Assembly: GCA_947502265.1 (NCBI GenBank)
Contig: CANMZB010000018.1
Coordinates: 1 to 64,000, forward strand
DNA length: 64,000 nucleotides
Direction: 5' to 3'
Origin: an uncultured Sulfitobacter sp.
Lineage (GTDB): Bacteria > Pseudomonadota > Alphaproteobacteria > Rhodobacterales > Rhodobacteraceae
Position 1 is the first letter of the stretch. Each line of letters begins with the position of its first letter. The notes below the pieces were generated by a model that did not search any database, was not told the DNA's origin, and was given only the letters and a program-made list of their open reading frames with translations. Positions 60,466 through 64,000 of the stretch are shown one piece after another. A program made the translations under genes and the position numbers.

Positions 60466-61403
60466 TGCCCGATACCCTGACGCCTGAGAGCGGCGTGATC
60501 GCGGTCCCCTCTGCACCGCCAGCCGAAACGCGCGCGATGCGCCTGCGCAACTTCTGGTCGGATTACCGCCAGTCCTGGGTGGCGATTGCCGCGCTGATCG
60601 TGATTGTTGCCTTGTTGGTGGGATCGTTTGGCGCGCCTTTTCTGGTGCCGCAAGATCCCTATGATCTGGCGAAACTGGATTGGATGGATGCGTTTTTGCC
60701 GCCCGGTACCGAGGGGTCGGGGGGCTATGTCCATCTGCTTGGTACCGACAACGCGGGGCGCGATATGCTGTCGGCGATCCTGTACGGGCTGCGCACCAGC
60801 TTTGTGATCGGGTTATCCGCCGGGGCATTGGCGCTGGTGGTGGGGATCACTGTCGGGTTGACGGCGGCGTACTTCGGGGGCCGGATCGAGGCGCTGTTGA
60901 TGCGGATCGTTGATTTGCAACTGTCGATGCCTGCGATCCTGTTGGCGCTGGTGATGGTGGCGATGCTGGGGCAGGGGATTCCGCAGATCATTTTCGCGCT
61001 GGTTGTGGCGCAATACGCCTATTTCGCGCGCACCACCCATGGCGCGGCCTCGGTCGAGCGGCGCAAGGATTACATCGAGGCGGCGCGCTCGACCCCGCTG
61101 CCGACATGGCGGATCATGTTCAAGCATTTGTTGCCCAACGTGCTGCCGCCGTTGATTGTGGTTGCAACGGTACAGGTGGCCAGCGCGATTTCGCTGGAAG
61201 CGACGCTGTCGTTTCTGGGGGTGGGGCTGCCGCTGACCGAACCGTCGTTGGGATCGTTGATCTCGAACGGATTCAAATACATTCATGCGGGGCGCTATTG
61301 GTTGTCGATCTATCCGGGGGTTTTCCTGATGATCACGGTTGTTGCGATCAACCTTGTGGGCGACCAGATCCGCACCGTAATTGACCCGAGGAACAGCCGA
61401 TGA
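60465..61403 (+). CDS. Peptide-type ABC permease, DppC-like
   Basis: 312 aa. N-terminal DppC/OppC pattern (NFWSDYRQSWVAIAALIVIVALLVGSFGAPFLVPQDPYDL; HLLGTDNAGRDMLSAILYGLRTSFVIGL), coupling motif RRKDYIEAARSTPLPTWRIMFKHLLPNVLPPLIV. ATG at 60465 preferred over GTG at 60462 because AAAGGAGG is six bases before it. The final A of the DppB stop is shared with this ATG. Confidence 0.92.
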   Translation: MPDTLTPESGVIAVPSAPPAETRAMRLRNFWSDYRQSWVAIAALIVIVALLVGSFGAPFLVPQDPYDLAKLDWMDAFLPPGTEGSGGYVHLLGTDNAGRDMLSAILYGLRTSFVIGLSAGALALVVGITVGLTAAYFGGRIEALLMRIVDLQLSMPAILLALVMVAMLGQGIPQIIFALVVAQYAYFARTTHGAASVERRKDYIEAARSTPLPTWRIMFKHLLPNVLPPLIVVATVQVASAISLEATLSFLGVGLPLTEPSLGSLISNGFKYIHAGRYWLSIYPGVFLMITVVAINLVGDQIRTVIDPRNSR

Positions 61404-62365
61404 CTGCCGCACTTGATGTTCAGGGCCTGACCACCCGTTTTGCCACCCGTGGCGATCCGGTAACGGCGGTAAATGACGTGAGCTTTTCCGTGCAAAAGGG
61501 CCGTATCCTTGGCCTTGTCGGAGAAAGCGGGTCGGGCAAAAGCGTGACGGGGTTCTCTGTCATGGGGCTGATCGACGCGCCGGGAGAGATTTCGGCGGGC
61601 AAGGTTCTGGTGGATGGAAACGATTTGCGCGCGCTGTCGGACGAAGACATGCGCAAGATGCGCGGCAACAAGGTTGCCATGGTGTTTCAAGACCCGATGA
61701 TGACGCTGAACCCCGTGTTGCGCGTGGGCGACCAGATGGCGATGGCGGTGCGGGTGCATCGCAAGATGTCCAAAACCGCAGCGTTGGAGGAATCGCGTGC
61801 AGCCCTTGAGGCGGTGGGGATTCCGTCGCCCGAAGAGCGGTTGCAGGCCTATCCGCACCAGTTGTCGGGCGGGATGCGGCAACGGGTTGCCATCGCGATG
61901 GCGCTTTTGCACAGCCCGTCGGTGATTATCGCGGACGAGGCGACAACGGCGCTTGATGTTTCGATTCAGGGGCAGATTCTGGCGGAGGTGCGCGATCTGG
62001 CGGATACCACGGGCGCGGCGATTGTGTGGATCACGCATGACCTTGCCGTGGTCTCAAGCCTCGCGGATGATATTTGCGTGATGTACGCGGGCAAGATCGT
62101 GGAGCGCGGCACGGCGCAACAGGTGATCGACCATCCGCGCCATCCCTACACCAAGGGGCTGCTGGATTCGATTCCCGCGCTACACGAGCCGGGCAAGCAT
62201 CTGCCGCAAATTCCCGGATCGACACCGCAGCTGTCACGCCTGCCGCAGGGGTGTCCGTTTCGCCCCCGTTGCCCGCGCGCGAGCGACATTTGCAAAACCG
62301 TACCGCCCGCCGATACCGTCGATGGGCAAACCGTCCTGTGCCACCACCCGTTGGAGCGAACATGA
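61400..62365 (+). CDS. Peptide-type ABC ATPase, DppD-like
   Basis: 321 aa. Walker A GESGSGKSVTG, signature LSGGMRQRVAIAMALLHSP, Walker B VIIADEATTALDVSIQ, H-loop WITHDLAVVSSLADD, and the C-terminal oligopeptide-ATPase motif with cysteines (CPFRPRCPRASDIC), which in relatives binds an iron-sulfur cluster. Start overlaps the DppC stop by 4 bases, stop overlaps the next gene by 4. Confidence 0.93.
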   Translation: MTAALDVQGLTTRFATRGDPVTAVNDVSFSVQKGRILGLVGESGSGKSVTGFSVMGLIDAPGEISAGKVLVDGNDLRALSDEDMRKMRGNKVAMVFQDPMMTLNPVLRVGDQMAMAVRVHRKMSKTAALEESRAALEAVGIPSPEERLQAYPHQLSGGMRQRVAIAMALLHSPSVIIADEATTALDVSIQGQILAEVRDLADTTGAAIVWITHDLAVVSSLADDICVMYAGKIVERGTAQQVIDHPRHPYTKGLLDSIPALHEPGKHLPQIPGSTPQLSRLPQGCPFRPRCPRASDICKTVPPADTVDGQTVLCHHPLERT

Positions 62366-63387
62366 CCGATCCCATTTTGAAAATCGAACACGTCTCCAAA
62401 CGCTTTACCCGGATGCCGGGGCTGGCCGAGCGGCTGGTCGGCAAGGTAACCGGTGGGGGCAAGCCGGTGACGGTTCATGCGCTGACGGACGTGTCGCTTG
62501 AGGTGTCGCAGGGCGAGGTGTTGGGTATTGTGGGCGAATCCGGCTGTGGCAAATCCACGTTGGGCCGTGTTGTAGCGGGCATTTATGCGCCCAGCGATGG
62601 CAGTGTGACCCTGCACGACAAGCCGGTTGCGCGCACCCATGGCGGCAATATCGACAAGCTGACGACGCAGGTGCAGATGATCCATCAGGATCCGTTTGCC
62701 TCGCTTAACCCGCGCATGAAGGTGGGCGAGACATTGGCCGAAGGCCCGCGCTATCACAAGATTATTCCGGCCCGTGATGTGCAGGCGCGGATGCGCGAAT
62801 TGTTGGAGAAAGTGGGCCTTGAGGGGGCGTATGCGGATCGTTTCCCGCATCAGTTTTCGGGCGGTCAGCGCCAGCGTGTCGCGATTGCCCGTGCGCTGGC
62901 GATGGAGCCGGAGGTTCTGGTGCTGGATGAGGCTGTTGCCTCGTTGGATGTGTCGATTCAGGCGCAGGTGTTGAACCTGTTCATGGATCTGCGCCGCGAT
63001 CTGGGTCTGACGGCGCTGTTTGTCAGCCATGATTTGTCGGTGGTGCGTCATGTGTGTGACCGCGTGGCGATCATGTATCTGGGCCGGTTGGTCGAGCTTG
63101 CTCCGGCGGATGAATTATACGCCGATCCCAAGCACCCTTATACGACGGCTCTTTTTGCCTCGGTCCCGACTGTCGGGACGGGCAAGCGGCGGTTCGAGGC
63201 GATCAAGGGTGAAATCCCGTCGCCGATCAACCCGCCGTCGGGCTGTGCGTTTCATCCGCGTTGCCCGCTTGCCGGACCGCGCTGTCGGGTGGAGGTGCCG
63301 CGCCTGACGGATGCGGGGACGGCGCGCACGGTTGCCTGTCACCTCAACGATGGCGGGGTTGATGCCAAGTCGGAGGTGGCGGCATGA
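62362..63387 (+). CDS. Peptide-type ABC ATPase, DppF-like
   Basis: 341 aa. Walker A GESGCGKSTLGRVVAG, TQVQMIHQDPFASLNPRMKVGE (DppF-type Q-loop), signature FSGGQRQRVAIARALAMEPEVLVLDEAVASLDVSIQ, and a C-terminal CAFHPRCPLAGPRC motif. ATG 62362 overlaps the DppD stop; a much longer open frame upstream is out of frame with DppD and not real. Last transporter gene, followed with 4-base overlap by a carboxypeptidase. Confidence 0.93.
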   Translation: MTDPILKIEHVSKRFTRMPGLAERLVGKVTGGGKPVTVHALTDVSLEVSQGEVLGIVGESGCGKSTLGRVVAGIYAPSDGSVTLHDKPVARTHGGNIDKLTTQVQMIHQDPFASLNPRMKVGETLAEGPRYHKIIPARDVQARMRELLEKVGLEGAYADRFPHQFSGGQRQRVAIARALAMEPEVLVLDEAVASLDVSIQAQVLNLFMDLRRDLGLTALFVSHDLSVVRHVCDRVAIMYLGRLVELAPADELYADPKHPYTTALFASVPTVGTGKRRFEAIKGEIPSPINPPSGCAFHPRCPLAGPRCRVEVPRLTDAGTARTVACHLNDGGVDAKSEVAA

Positions 63388-64000
63388 GCGATGATCTGAA
63401 CGCGCGTGTCGGCCGGTTGAACGATGTGCTGTGCGCGGTGAATACGCTGAATTGGGATGCGCGCACGCAAATGCCGTCTGGCGGGGCGCAAACGCGCGGG
63501 CACCAGGTGGCGACGTTGATGGGAATCGCGCGCGAGATGATCCTTGATCGCGGGATGCAGGATGCTGTTGACGCGGCGGGGGACGATCCGGCCGCCGTGG
63601 CGGTGCAAGAGGCGATCAACCATCATACACGCCTGCCCGCCGAATTGCTGCGCGCACAGGCCGAACATGCCACCGTTGCGGGGGCGGCGTGGGCGCATGC
63701 ACGCGAAACATCCGATTTTGCGCTGTTCCAGCCGCATCTGGAAAAGGTTGTTTCATTGGCGCGCGAAAGTGCGCAGGCTTTGGGATACGAGGGTCATCCC
63801 TATGACCCGATGGTGCAGATTTACGAGCCGGGTGAAACCGCCGCCAGCCTTGGGGCGTTTTTCGATACGCTGCGCGCGGGTATCCTGCCGGTGCTCGACG
63901 CTGCGCGCGGACGACCCGCTCCGCGCACCGATTTTCTGTACCGCGACTATCCGCCGGAATTGCAGCACCGCTTTGCCGCCGATACGGCGCGCGCGTTGGG
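63384..64000 (+). CDS. M32 (Taq-type) metallocarboxypeptidase, N-terminal part, cut by window end
   Basis: The frame starts at ATG 63384 (overlapping the DppF-like stop) and runs off the window after about 205 residues. The N-terminus (ARVGRLNDVLCAVNTLNWDARTQMPSGGAQTRGHQVATLMGIAREMI) and later YEGHPYDPMVQIYEPGETAASLGAFFDTLR followed by FLYRDYPPELQHRFA are characteristic of carboxypeptidase Taq. The catalytic HEXXH lies beyond the visible part. Gene position in a peptide-transport operon suggests that it degrades imported peptides in the cytosol. Confidence 0.88.
   Translation, partial: MSDDLNARVGRLNDVLCAVNTLNWDARTQMPSGGAQTRGHQVATLMGIAREMILDRGMQDAVDAAGDDPAAVAVQEAINHHTRLPAELLRAQAEHATVAGAAWAHARETSDFALFQPHLEKVVSLARESAQALGYEGHPYDPMVQIYEPGETAASLGAFFDTLRAGILPVLDAARGRPAPRTDFLYRDYPPELQHRFAADTARAL

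Noticed and set aside
62074..62361. Upstream extension of the DppF-like ATPase
   Set aside because: Out of frame within the DppD-like gene, no ABC similarity, and a normal start with 4-base overlap exists at 62362.
1..64000. tRNA, rRNA, CRISPR array or prophage
   Set aside because: No cloverleaf with conserved TTCGAATC-type arm, no ribosomal RNA stretch, no regularly spaced identical repeats and no phage structural genes were found by eye.

Overview
The window is GC-rich, densely coded alphaproteobacterial DNA. Gene content (TmoX/ProX-like osmolyte uptake, a five-step hut pathway with HutF and HutG, the beta-hydroxyaspartate cycle, membrane-bound urate oxidase PuuD, repABC) points to Rhodobacteraceae, probably a marine Roseobacter-group strain. 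Two complete plasmid replication/partition modules at 42-49.6 kb suggest that the whole window lies on an extrachromosomal replicon (megaplasmid or chromid); that location is an inference.

Layout. 0-0.8 kb: 5'-truncated acyl-CoA synthetase. 0.8-5.1 kb (minus): betaine/TMAO-type ABC importer with two tandem binding proteins and two inter-gene hairpins. 5.4-10.3 kb (minus): MgtE, a CPA1 Na+/H+ antiporter with a cyclic-nucleotide-binding tail, and a tandem UspA protein. 10.5-14.1 kb (minus): cardiolipin synthase, an EEP-family phosphodiesterase and a second phospholipase-D protein. 14.3-16.0 kb: ZIP and EamA transporters. 16.3-18.0 kb: secreted serine hydrolase fused to a META domain. 18.0-25.3 kb: divergent hutCF / hutIHGU around a HutC-type palindrome, with a Rieske oxygenase gene appended at 25.4-26.4 kb.

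26.6-41.8 kb is the most striking part. Purine-ring degradation genes (puuD, uraH, puuE-uraD fusion, allE, allA, NCS2 purine permease, LysR regulator) enclose a complete beta-hydroxyaspartate cycle (bhcR / bhcABCD). The first set converts urate to glyoxylate plus urea/ammonia; the second condenses two glyoxylate into oxaloacetate without carbon loss. A GAPDH-like enzyme, an aspartate dehydrogenase and a PhyH-type dioxygenase accompany them. Allantoate amidohydrolase and xanthine dehydrogenase are not in the window.

42.0-49.6 kb: repABC (with a predicted counter-transcribed RNA between repB and repC), then a convergent Rep_3-type initiator with degenerate iterons and inverted repeats upstream, then a second parAB. 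49.7-51.4 kb: MFS exporter. 51.3-57.6 kb (minus): a tightly overlapping operon of a GntR regulator, creatininase-family hydrolase, ketopantoate-reductase-like protein, SDR, NodB-type deacetylase, isoaspartyl peptidase and P1 peptidase, divergent from a Dpp-type peptide ABC transporter (57.8-63.4 kb) and an M32 carboxypeptidase that runs off the end. This looks like uptake and hydrolysis of unusual amides or isopeptides.

No tRNA, rRNA, insertion sequence, CRISPR array or prophage was seen. The gap at 16018-16310 (293 bases, divergent promoters) shows no feature I can name; 5096-5379 holds only the inverted repeats listed.
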